From Rheum nobile (lineage: Eukaryota; Streptophyta; Magnoliopsida; Caryophyllales; Polygonaceae), in assembly GCA_027886185.1 (NCBI GenBank), contig WOAB01000619.1:5890001-5954000 (forward strand): a stretch of 64,000 bases of DNA, written 5' to 3'. Each line of letters opens with the position of its first letter. The first letter of the stretch is position 1. Positions 55,016 to 64,000 of this stretch are shown piece after piece. The position numbers were made by a program, and so were the translations under genes. The notes beneath the pieces are model-generated. The model ran no database searches. It saw nothing but the letters and a program-made list of their open reading frames with translations, and had not been told where the DNA came from.

Positions 55016-56974
55016 CTATGACAAAACGGAGGTGTCGTTTAGTGCGAATGTGACACAAGATATTCGTAGTTCAGTGGTGGGTCTTTTGGGTGTTTCGGAG
55101 GTTGATCGACATGCTAAGTACCTTGGTCTTCCTACAGCCATTGGAAGATCAAAGAAGGCAGTATTCTCGGCTATCAAGGATAGAATCTGGGATAGGCGTC
55201 ATGGCTGGAGAGGCAATTTGCTGTCTAAGGTTGGGAAGGAAATTCTCATCAAAGCGGTTCTTCAAAGCATTCCCACTTATCTGATGGGTGTTTATCGGTT
55301 GCCTGATGGGCTCCTTGATGAAGTTCAGATGATGATTGCGAAATTTTGGTGGGGCTCTACGGATCTCCATCGAACCATTCATTGGAAGCGCTGGGAGGTG
55401 ATGAGTTTGCCGAAGCGTCTTGGGGGAATGGGATTCCGAGATCTAAAGGGATTTAATATCTCTTTGCTGGCCAAGCAAGCGTGGCGTCTCTCTTTGTTTA
55501 AGGGCTCCTTTCTATCTAAGATCCTCAAGGCTAGATATTTCAAGCATGACTGTTTTCTATCGGCTAACATTGGGTACAATGGGAGTTATTCTTGGAAGAG
55601 TATTTGGGCTTCGAAGGACCTCCTTCTCAAAGGACTGGGTTGGCGTGTCGGGAATGGGTGTAGCATATTGGCATCCAATTCAAACTGGATTCCGGATGGG
55701 CTATGCCTTCGCACTCCATTGGCTCAGTCTGCGGTGCCGATTACTTCTGTTGTTTCAGATTATATTTTTCCAGGCTGCGGTTTATGGAATTCAGCTTTGG
55801 TTGAATCTACTTTCTGCTCTGCTGATGCCCAAGCAATTTTGAGTATTCCTTTGTCCCGTCGTTACCAACCTGACTCCATGGTGTGGTGGCCGAACCGAGA
55901 AGGCGATTTTACTGTCAGGTCGGCATACTGGCTGAGCTCGTGTCATTTGGTTACGAATTGGCAGAACCGTCTTGGTGGCGAGAACGTTGATATTTGGCGC
56001 CTGATTTGGTCCATGAAGGTACCTTCAAAGCTGGAATTGTTTGCTTGGCGTGCTTGTTCATACGTTCTTCCTGTTAAGCAGTGTTTGCACCGGAGGCATG
56101 TTGTTGATTCCCCGTTGTGTGACCGTTGTGGCTTGGGCCCTGAAGATTTATGGCATTCCCTTGTGATGTGCCCAGAATCGGACTTGGCATGGGTAGGTTC
56201 ACCTCTGATTGGGTGGGCGAGGTGCCTGGCATTTCATAATTTTCAGCAGGCCATTCTTGCGTTACGGGACAGTCATGGTCGCCTTGTTGTTCGAGAGTTT
56301 TTTGTGCACTGTTGGGTCTCCTGGAATTGGCGAAACAAAATGCTCTTCGAGGACGGCTTTGTCAATGGAGATGTTCTGCGTACATGGCTGCTGAAATTTG
56401 TTTCTGATTATGATCGTTTCTTGCAGCGAATGCCATCTCCCTCGCAGGTAATACCGCATTCTGTTGTCAAGTGGCAGTCACCTATAACAGATTTTCTGAA
56501 GTTAAATGTTGATGATGTTGTCCTTGGCTGCAACTTTGGCTTGGGAGCTGTTTGCTGGGGATCTTTAGGGCATATTCTTTTTGCATCGGGTACTTGTGTT
56601 CTGGGTACTGGTTATGCGATGTTGGCTGAGGCGTTGTCCTGTCGCTGGGGCATCCAGGTTGCGATTCGTATGGGTTTCACTAAGCTAGTAGTGGAAACAG
56701 ATTCGTGGGGGCTGTTTTGCAAGCTGCGTGATGGACGTCTGGGTCCTTCCTATGTCGACTCAGTGGTTGCTGATGTTTTATCGCTCTGTGACTCTTGTAC
56801 TAGTGTGTCTTTCTCCTTTGTGCGTCGTAACGGTAATATGGTCGCACACTTAGCTGCTAGATTAATTAGTTCTCCCGGTAGTGAAGTCGTGTATTTGTGT
56901 AATTTTCCTCAAGGCATTAAGAACCTTGCGGAGATTGATATAATATAATATACACCGATTTCCTTTCAAAAAAA
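55016..56974 (+). mobile_element. 5'-truncated L1 LINE, recent insertion in the MULE intron
   Basis: The 1959 bp insertion is bounded by a 15-17 bp exact target duplication and ends in a short poly(A). It starts inside ORF2, so only the C-terminal half was copied. The reading frame inside is unbroken, which marks a young insertion. It belongs to a different L1 subfamily from the minus-strand LINE at 21.5-39.2 kb. Confidence 0.92.
55032..56948 (+). pseudogene. LINE ORF2 C-terminal half, open 638-codon frame
   Basis: The frame is open from the truncation point to a TAA at 56946-56948. The nominal start is not a real initiator. The order is end of RT/thumb (KYLGLPTAIGRSKKAVFSAI, GKEILIKAVLQSIPTYLMG), linker, zf-RVT (WRLIWSMKVPSKLELFAWRA, CDRCGLGPEDLWHSLVMCP) and RNase H (LKLNVDDVVLGCNFGLGAVC, VETDSWGLFCKL, FVRRNGNMVAHLAARL). 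The first RNase H motif here is NVDDVVLG where DGA is common. Endonuclease and the RT active site are missing, so it cannot move itself. Confidence 0.85.
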
Positions 56975-56991
56975 AAGTGTGGATGAATTGA
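56975..56991 (+). repeat. 17 bp target duplication of the truncated LINE (right)
   Basis: It is an exact copy of 54999-55015. Confidence 0.9.
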
Positions 56992-57076
56992 AGTACGTAT
57001 AGTTAATTATGGAATGATTAAAATTAAAATTAGTTGTACGAGTGTTTTCTATGCAATATTATAAAAAGATTAGCGT

Positions 57077-57430
57077 GTATTGAAAGAGTAGTATTTAGTA
57101 CTAGTGGAGAAGATGATGACGATTTAGCGGTTAGCGGTAGAGGCCTATATTTATTTTGATATATATTAAAAGATTAGTATTTAGTAGTAGTGGAGAAGAT
57201 GATATTTGTTGTGAATTTGTTGTTCTTGAGTTTATTATAAGCTATATATTAAAAGATCAATATTTAGTAGTAGTGGAGAAAATGATGACGATTTAGCGTT
57301 TAGCGGTAGAGGCCTATATTTGTTATCAATTTGTTGTTCTTTAGTTTATATTATAAGATATATATTACAAGATTAGTATTTAGTGGTAGTGGAGACGATG
57401 ATGACGATTTAGCGATATACATAGAGGCCT
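57077..57430 (+). repeat. Degenerate tandem repeat in the MULE first intron
   Basis: Units contain gtatttagtagtagtggaga, gatgatgacgatttagcg and agaggcctatattt, at about 57090, 57176, 57256 and 57376. They resemble exon 1 coding for SGEE/SGEDDDD and may be duplicated, decayed copies of an acidic exon. Confidence 0.65.
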
Positions 57431-60400
57431 ATATTTGTTATCATTTTGTTTCTCTTTAGTTTAGTTATCGTATTACAATTGTAGTTTTGTTGTATAGTTA
57501 ATTTAGTTATGGTTAGCAACAAATATATAAATTTCACGAATCGCAATCCATATATTGTAACATTATTGATTATGTAAACATGTATAGGGTAAAGATTATG
57601 GAGATGAATTTCGTAACAATCTGAAGTGGGATAGCCGAGAGGAATTGGTTGATTGGGTTAAGAAGAAGGGCAAAGATTTGATGATGGTTTTAGTCATTCG
57701 TACCTCAAATGTCAGAAATGTTAGTTTGACGTGTGAGCACTTTGGTGAATATAGATCGGGGAGAAAGAAAGTTAGTAACTCAAAAGAGGATGTTGAGGTA
57801 ATTCGTGAAACAAGCTCAAAGAAGTCTGGATGCACATTTGAGTTATATGGTGTTAGATTGAAGAAGAAGCTAGGGGAAGTGACTCAGAAATGGATCATGA
57901 GTGTGATAGATGGATGCCACAACCATAAGCTTGCAACTAGCCTTTTTGGGTATGCATACATGGCCAGAATGACCCCGGATGAGCAGCGCCTTGCCAAGAG
58001 GTTGGGCGATGTGTTCATGACACCGAGGACTATTGTTGCGGAGTTGAGGAGCTTCTTCCCTGAAAATGTAACATCCATGAAACAAGTTTCCAAATTTCTG
58101 CAGAAGATGCATTACGAAGATCGTGGGGAAATGACGGTTACACAATGGACTCTGAACTTTTTGTAACAAAATAGTTACTCGGTATTTTCTCTTAGAAAGT
58201 TGTCTACAAATGAGACTGATATCCTATTTTTTGCTCACCCAGACTCGCTCCACCTATTGAAGATGTTCTCGTACGTGGTAGTTATCGACGCCACATACAA
58301 GACAAATAGGTATGTAATAGATTTGTGTCTCATTTTCAACACAATTTAATAGTAGTGATTTATATCATCGATTTTAATTATATCTTATATTCTATTGCTT
58401 TCTTACATTCATCCATAGGTATAACATGCCTTTGGTGGAGATTGTCAGTTTTACTTGCACGCACAAGACTTTCAACATTGCCTACGCATTTACGCGGCAA
58501 GAAGAAGTTGTGCATTACAAGTTCATAATGGAAAAACTTCTGCGGTTGTTTAAAGATGCGGGTGTTATGCCGACCGCCATAATGACTGATCGAGAGAAGG
58601 CCCTCATCAATGCAATTCAGATAGTTTTCAAAGATGAAGTTAAACACCTTTTGTGTTGGGTGCATTTTAAACAGAACATAGAAGCATATGCTTCCCTAAT
58701 CTTGAAGGATAAAAAACAAGTCAAAAGGTTTTGCGGCCAATGTTGGGCACTTTGGTGTTCAACCACGGAGGAAAGCTATGAAGAGAGGCTTGCAAAATTG
58801 AGGACATTGTTGAAGAGTGACCTCGTTCGATACATTGAGAAGACGTGGAATAATCCTCACAAGGAAAGCATAGTCAGAGCGTGGACGGATCATCATTTTC
58901 ACTTCTTCACGAGGACTACAAACAGGTATCCCTTATACAATGTTTAGTGGTTTCTAGGTTCAGGGCTCAATGTTGGACTAACGCGATGCTTTTTATGTGT
59001 TTTGATAGGGTTGAGGGTATGCATCACGTGTTGAAACAAAATTCTGAATTCTAGTGTTGGTGGTTTTAATAGAATGGTAGTAAGGATCCACCATGCGATC
59101 GAGGGTCAAATTGGGCAGGTGCGTGCGACCATGGAGATGTCACAGATCAAAAGACCAACGATGTATGATGTTGTGCCGCCAGAAATAAGAGTGTTGTTTT
59201 CAAGGCTATTCTTCAAAGTGTCAGAGAGGTGCTTGAGAATGTTGTTTGATCTGTATAAGCAGGTAGAAGAGGATGATGTCTCTGAGGATTGTGATGATCA
59301 CTGGATGAGAGACTGCTTCGGCCTGCCGTGTGTCCATAGAATCGCAAATTCCATCATTAAAAAGACGTCAATCATGCCGAGTGAGATACACCGCTTTTGG
59401 AAGCAATTACAATGGGATAGGGTTTACACGGAAGAGCAAGTTGATGATACAACATAGATGTCTATTCCAGAGTTGAGATGGAAGGAAATGAATGACATGT
59501 GGCGCGCTAAAACATTGAGGAAAGACCAAATAAACCAAATCACCGAGCTGTTCTTTGACACACAGAATCCGCATGAAACTTCGTTGAAGGAGCCCACGAG
59601 AATCATTGCAAAAGGAAGGCCAAAGGGTTCGGCAAAGTACTCCACCAAGAGGGAGCCGAGCTTGTTTGAGCACAGGAGGGCTGAGTTAGAGGAGATTGAG
59701 AAGAAGAAGGCGAATGGAAGCCAAGGTAGTGGTCGGGGTCGTGGCAAGAAGGGACCAAGTGGAGCTTTGCCGGGCATTGGGAACCAAGACAGTCAATCCG
59801 AAGGGACTGGATGGAAGCAACTCCCTAAACAACCCATGATTTATATGAGGGTGAACTCTGGGATTAAGAATGTGGATTACTTTTGGTTTCCCTACATTAA
59901 CGGGGCAGAGATGTACGTCCAGACGTGCACTGTGGATATCGTACATTGGCTGTATTGTTGGGATCGGAAGAGACTGCATACCCTATGGTTCGAATGCAGG
60001 TGGTGGGACAGTTGTTTGACAACAGAGATGTATACATGCCCATCTTGCCCACACTACACCCGGGGATCACTTACGAGGAGCTTATATTCCGGGTCAACTA
60101 TGTCATCAGTCCTTGCAGCGATGAGTACTGGCTCGACATGCCGATGATTGGTTTAGTGTTTGTCACGCTATACCAGGTTGCTCTTGTCCTATTATCCTGG
60201 GACGGCCCGTGCTTGTGCTTACCAACGAGGGCGTCTTACGGAAGCCTCGGCCCTCCAACACATATATTAATGATGGCCCTCGTAGGGAACCGAAACCACT
60301 TCGTACCGGTAAAGCTTATTGTTTCTAAATAACTAGTAATGTTTGTGCTTATCCTAAAACACAAAGCTCGATCATATTTTGTGTTTTCTATGTAGGTGTC

Positions 60401-60557
60401 GCTCAAGGATGGTTGTCTACTACCTCCCCCTTCGTACGCTTGGCATCGATTCAAACACCCAAGTGTCGATGGTTGGGACTCTCAGTTTCAGTCGAGGATT
60501 CAACTATTTCGGGATTATCGCACTAGATATAACCGTCCTCTAGATCCTCTAGTGTAG

Positions 60558-60726
60558 TAATTTACTTTAAGAATTTTAGATGTAATTTACTTTAAGAATT
60601 TCAAGATTACATGCATTGTAATATCATATTACCATGTTTGGGTCCGCCATATGTATATATATATCTAATTGTGTTATATAACTATGAAATCATATCTAAG
60701 TATAAAATGTTAGTGAATTTATCCAA
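60558..60726. other. AT-rich DNA after the MULE gene
   Basis: It contains a short direct repeat (aatttactttaagaatttnaga at 60559 and 60582) and no gene. Confidence 0.5.
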
Positions 60727-60879
60727 ACCAAACAAATCCAAACCCTAACAAAACAAACCCAAACCCTAACCAAACAAATCCAAACCCTAACCAAACAAGC
60801 CCTAACCAAACAAACCCAAACCCTAAACCCTACCCTAAGCTGAAACCCTAAACCCTAAGCCAAAACCCTAAACCCAAAC
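60727..60879 (+). repeat. Telomere-like CCCTAA-rich tract
   Basis: About ten CCCTAA motifs are mixed with accaaacaaatccaa spacers, including aaaccctaaaccct. The plant telomere repeat is CCCTAAA. The tract ends directly at the gypsy LTR border. Confidence 0.7.
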
Positions 60880-61739
60880 TGATGTGTTCTTGCCTCCGAT
60901 GAAAGTCACTTGTCAAAGGTGGCACTTGGATCTAGTCTTGGGCGAGAAGTCACAAGTCTCGTTTGTCAAACCTGCCGTGGAAACCTTGGGGAAACCCTTA
61001 TTGAATTGCACGAAAGGTTGACAAAGCGGTGGCGAGGTGAATAGTAACTTTTGAGGTTATCTGACACGGTGGTGGCTGGAAGCGAACCCGGTAGCAAAGG
61101 AGTGGGTGTCTCGACAGGGGCGGTGGTGGCGATGGCGAGTGTCAAGACAGCAGTGGCGATGGCGAGAGCGATGGCGAGAGCGATGGCGAGCAATGGAGTG
61201 GGTTCGATGGTGGGTTCGATAGCGACTGCGATGGTGGAGGCGAAGTCGATGGCGCAAGCGGTGAGACGAGCGACGGCGACAACGATTGGACTGGGTGCGA
61301 TAGCGGGTGCGATGGGAAGCGATTGGTGGTTGGTGATGGAACAATGATTTGGATAGATGGCTTGAAGGTCAAGCTTTGCCGTAGCGTCGGCGACAGAGTG
61401 AAGGAGATGCGAAGATAGACTTTGCTCGAAGGATATCAAGCAGGGGCCGTAGCATCGGCAGCAGAGTGAATGGGGATGCGAAGTTAGAGATAGGTTTGAC
61501 GTCCGATCAAAGGAAGGAGGATAAACACTCAACTTAAGCTTTGATTAAAATTAGACGTAAAGAAAGCAATAGACAAAGTTTGACTTAAATACTAGAGGCG
61601 AGACTCGGATGGGCCGAGTCTTGCCTAGTGGGCTAGCCCATACGACACACACCCACAAATAGAAAGAACTATAAATGGAAACTAATAAAATAAGCAAATA
61701 CCAAAAATAGAAATGTTCTCAAAATAACAATGTCTAACA
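60880..61739 (-). repeat. 3' LTR of the minus-strand gypsy element
   Basis: It probably starts TGTTAGACATTG at 61739 and ends GAACACATCA at 60880. A gcgatggcgagagcgatgg simple repeat lies at 61130-61195. It shares ggctagccca and aaagcttaag blocks with the LTRs at 8884 and 10819. The start is uncertain because no clear polypurine tract precedes it. Open frames at 60966-61532 are products of the simple repeat. Confidence 0.6.
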
Positions 61740-61826
61740 CTTAGCAAAAAAAACCTCTAAATGCTAAAGATAGGTGTCGTGGTGGCGGCGAGGCATGGGA
61801 CGCAGACACTGGGAGCAGCGGCGACG

Positions 61827-63119
61827 TCAAGGTTGACTGGGCTCGTCAGTGGGTGCGTCTGTTGCCGATATTGATGGGCTTGTTTCTGCGATACCGATGG
61901 TGGCGAGAACGTTGAGCTTGGGCTCGGTATCGGGTGTGCCTTGGCCAGCAATGACGCGAGCGATGAAAGATTGCACGGCGTCGGCGATGGCCTTGGCTCT
62001 TGATCTTGTCACTGGTCCTTGTGAGCGTAGGCTCATGGCATGTTCCTCCTCTATGGCCGTCATGGAAGGCAGGGTCGTATCACCCTCCCCCACTTGGCTG
62101 TGAAGCGTCCCTGCTTCACCATCATCAAATCCAGGCTCCACGTAAGGTGTCAAGTCCACTACGTTGAAAGACGCATGGACTCCATAGTCGGCTGGGAGCT
62201 CGAGTTGATAGGCATTATCTCCCATGGCCTTGATCACACGGAATGGGCCATCTCCGCGAGGGGCCAACTTGTGCTTACACCGCGAGGGGAACCTTTCCTT
62301 TCGCAAATGCACCCAGACAAGGTCTCCGGGTGCAAAGACGACGCGACGTCGGCCATGGTTGTGCTGCGAGGCGTATTGCGAGGCTCGACGCTCAAGTTGC
62401 TCACGGGTTCGCCGATGGAGCTCTTGGACCATGTCGGCACGGTTGGCCGCGGTGATGTGCTCTGGGTCCTGTAGTGGGCGCGACAGCATGTCTAGCGGCG
62501 TCAATGGGTTCCTGTCGTAGACGATCCCGAAGGGGGTGAGCTTGGTCGCCGAGTGCCTGCACCTATTATAAGAAAACTCGACAATAGAAAGTAAGTCCTC
62601 CCAACGCCTGGGGTTGGCCTTGAGCATGGTGCAAAGGAGGGCTCCTAGCGTTCTATTTGTCACTTCAGTTTGACCATCGGTCTGGGGGTGGTAGCTAGTG
62701 GAGAATAAGAGTTTTGTGCCTAGCTTTCTCCAAAATATTCTCCAAAAATGACCAACAAAATTAGAATCCCTATCACTCACAATAGTACGAGGGACTCCAT
62801 AAAGACGCACCACATGCTCAAAGAATAAATCGGCTATCTCACTAGCACTATTTGTGGTCTTACAAGCTACGAAATGGGCCATCTTAGAAAACCTATCCAC
62901 AATGACAAAGATAGAATCCTTACCTCGACGAGAGAGGGGCAAACCCGTGATGAAATCCATGGAAAGGTATTCCCAAGGGCCGGTGGGTATGGGCAGTGGG
63001 GTGTAGAGGCCATGTGGACTAGATTTGGCCTTGGCCCTTTGGCATGTCACACAACTCCTACAGTAGCGGGTCACTTGGTGGGTCATACGTGGCCAGAAAA
63101 AGTGTTCCCTAAGCACAAC
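61827..63119 (-). CDS. Gypsy integrase and pol C terminus, partial
   Basis: The frame enters from the truncation at 63119 (VVLREHFFWPRM) and ends at 61827, about 430 codons. It holds the end of the HHCC zinc finger (CRSCVTCQRAK). The integrase core has YLSMDFITGLP (first Asp), IVSDRDSNFVG (second Asp) and HPQTDGQTEVTNR (Glu). The GPY/F-type C-terminal module follows (HKLAPRGDGPFRVIKAMGDN) and then a low-complexity tail. No chromodomain is obvious. The enzyme joins element DNA ends to the host chromosome. The initiating codon is not real. RT and RNase H would lie upstream, beyond the inserted LTR. Confidence 0.88.
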   Translation of the reverse strand, partial: VVLREHFFWPRMTHQVTRYCRSCVTCQRAKAKSSPHGLYTPLPIPTGPWEYLSMDFITGLPLSRRGKDSIFVIVDRFSKMAHFVACKTTNSASEIADLFFEHVVRLYGVPRTIVSDRDSNFVGHFWRIFWRKLGTKLLFSTSYHPQTDGQTEVTNRTLGALLCTMLKANPRRWEDLLSIVEFSYNRCRHSATKLTPFGIVYDRNPLTPLDMLSRPLQDPEHITAANRADMVQELHRRTREQLERRASQYASQHNHGRRRVVFAPGDLVWVHLRKERFPSRCKHKLAPRGDGPFRVIKAMGDNAYQLELPADYGVHASFNVVDLTPYVEPGFDDGEAGTLHSQVGEGDTTLPSMTAIEEEHAMSLRSQGPVTRSRAKAIADAVQSFIARVIAGQGTPDTEPKLNVLATIGIAETSPSISATDAPTDEPSQP

Positions 63120-64000
63120 TGATAAGCACTACTTTGTAGGGCTTAACTAAGAGTTATTAGAGGGTTTTATTGGTGCCATTCGGATAGATTTAGACACATT
63201 CATGTGCATGGTGTTTGGGGGCGAAGATTGGTGTTTTGAGCTTATTGGAGTACATTTGAAGATTCGGGATATGGAGCCACCAAGGAGTATGGAGTTAGAG
63301 AGGAGAAGTGTGGATTTGGTGGTCTGGAGAAGCAAATTGAAGATATCCAGAGGAAGAGAAGTTGACCACTGAGGAGACGAAGAAGAACCAAGGAGAGAGT
63401 CCACACGAGAGTAGAAGAACAATATGCTGAATTCAATTGATTCGTTCTCTCTACTCAGATTCCCAAATGAAGTGATTCCAATTCTAGGAGTTAGATCTTG
63501 AAGTCTACTACAAGTCCCCAAAATATGAGCACAATCCGAGTTGGGAATCAAAAGTTATGACGTTTTTACGAAAGTGTCGCAGATGCTGAAAATCGAGAAG
63601 TAGCCGCGATCGCGGGTACTGTTCACCCGCGATCGCGGGTCATCAGCGCCGAAAGCTGCGTCTTTTCCTGAGCTTATCTTTTCATATTTCTTTTTCCCCT
63701 TTTTCTCATTTTAATTTAGTTATTTTCTTAATGGGCTAGGTCATTTGTTAGAGCCCTATAAATACTTTCTTTTAGCATTAGATTTAGGAGTCCACACTCT
63801 TCTTCCACACTTTAGTTGCAATTTTCATTCATCGTTGTTTTCTTTTCCTTTGAAGTTTTCACCATGTCTATGAGGAGCTAAGCCTCTTTGGCTTAGTCCG
63901 ATAATGGAAGCATGAGTTTATTCATCTGGTTGTGAGGTTTTGTTCCTATCTATTTATTCCTATTGAGTTATATTATCTCTTCTAAGCTTATTCCATTGGA
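63120..64000 (+). mobile_element. Tat/Athila-like gypsy LTR, partial
   Basis: It starts TGATAAGCACTACTTTG at 63120, the usual start of Tat/Ogre/Athila-type LTRs. It contains a TATA box (CCTATAAATAC, about 63752-63762) and continues past the window. It interrupts the gypsy integrase frame. A CCGCGATCGCGGGT block occurs twice at 63603-63640. The 134-codon minus frame at 63147-63551 is not recognisable and lies in U3. Confidence 0.65.
63752..63762 (+). promoter_or_regulatory. LTR TATA box
   Basis: CCTATAAATAC is followed by a CT-rich leader (cactcttcttccacac) about 40 bases downstream, as in a U3/R boundary. Confidence 0.5.

Larger units (their letters stand above)
54532..60557 (+). mobile_element. 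MULE with OTU-fused transposase, left end seen, right end not found
   Basis: The left end (about 54532) reads tacaagacaaaatttgtcc and is followed by tgtacg/gcgtacg repeats to 54790. It aligns with the terminus of the giant palindrome at 16889 (tgcccgacaaaattttcc then ctgtacgc...gcgtacg). The transposase pseudogene follows in the same orientation. No inverse copy of the end is visible after 60557, so the right terminus is lost or diverged. A 5'-truncated LINE is inserted at 55016. The MULE diverges from the coatomer alpha promoter. Confidence 0.65.
54859..60557 (+). pseudogene. MULE transposase with C-terminal OTU-like domain, broken
   Basis: Exon 1 (54859-54945) encodes 29 acidic residues (MAYNENAYWSSGEENEDYDD) before a GT donor. 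Later exons start at 57588 (GKDYGDEFRNNLKW) with a FAR1-like DNA-binding region (CEHFGEYRSG, CTFELYGVRL, DGCHNHKL). The MULE core has VVIDATYKTNR|YNMPLVEIV (intron 58310-58418) and IMTDREKALINAI. A SWIM zinc finger (CFGLPCVHRIA) follows at 59320. A basic linker (GRPKGSAKYSTKREP) leads to an OTU-like protease domain: FPYINGAE, then in a shifted frame DVHCGYRTLAVLLG (normally DGNCGFR) and HFVPVSLKDGC after a small intron (60312-60395). In-frame stops (58164-58166, 59052-59054, 59455-59457) and a frameshift near 59910 inactivate it. Confidence 0.8.
60880..63119 (-). mobile_element. Ty3/gypsy element, 3' half (pol end and 3' LTR)
   Basis: On the minus strand the end of an intact-looking pol frame is followed by a short non-coding stretch and an LTR (about 61739-60880) ending CACATCA. 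That is the same LTR end as in the small element at 8884-11403. The 5' half is cut off at 63119 by another LTR. The pol frame has no stops, so it is younger than most elements here. Confidence 0.75.

Noticed and set aside
60966..61532. 188-codon minus frame and frames on the other strand
   Set aside because: The gcgatg simple repeat in the LTR keeps all frames open.

Overview
The window is nuclear DNA of a flowering plant, most probably a eudicot. It holds one complete, three-coding-exon plant-type coatomer alpha gene (about 48.9-54.4 kb, minus strand). Almost everything else is plant transposons: L1-type LINEs with RNase H, Ty3/gypsy and Ty1/copia LTR elements, PIF/Harbinger, MULE, hAT, a Helitron end and MITEs. 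The species cannot be told from the sequence.

Layout, 0-16.9 kb: a partial gypsy LTR (1-2035, minus), a decayed LINE (2036-4320, plus), a Helitron 3' end (from 4668, minus), AT-rich DNA with diverged repeats and a Tourist-like MITE (6788-7148). Then comes a 6.9 kb PIF/Harbinger element (8791-15722) with decayed transposase and Myb-like genes. A small LTR element with a gag-like reading frame (8884-11403) sits inside it.

16.9-21.5 kb: a 4.57 kb near-perfect palindrome (16889-21459). Its 1 kb arms are a mosaic of a MULE-like end, a retroelement leader piece and a Harbinger end. Its centre is two head-to-head arrays of a 41 bp satellite.

21.5-39.2 kb: one LINE on the minus strand, split by two later insertions. 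One is a non-autonomous hAT element (22749-26074), itself split by a solo gypsy LTR (23038-25977). The other is a gypsy element with 3.3 kb LTRs and a gutted interior (28452-36568). Each of these three insertions has an exact target duplication and the LINE a probable one. With them removed the LINE is about 6.2 kb, a normal full length. An unrecognised 634-codon frame occupies its ORF1 position.

39.2-64 kb: a Mutator-like MITE (40520-41088), a LINE-like tail, and a damaged Ty1/copia element (42101-48639) ending about 300 bases past the coatomer stop codon. Upstream of the coatomer gene is a divergent MULE whose damaged transposase is fused to an OTU-like domain (about 54532-60557). A young 5'-truncated LINE (55016-56974) lies in its first intron. 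The window ends in a gypsy pol end plus LTR (60880-63119, minus), cut by a Tat/Athila-like LTR (63120 onward).

The coatomer gene is the only clearly functional host gene. It is an island with transposons a few hundred bases away on both sides. The rest records repeated nested insertion, internal deletion and end-sharing between unrelated element classes.
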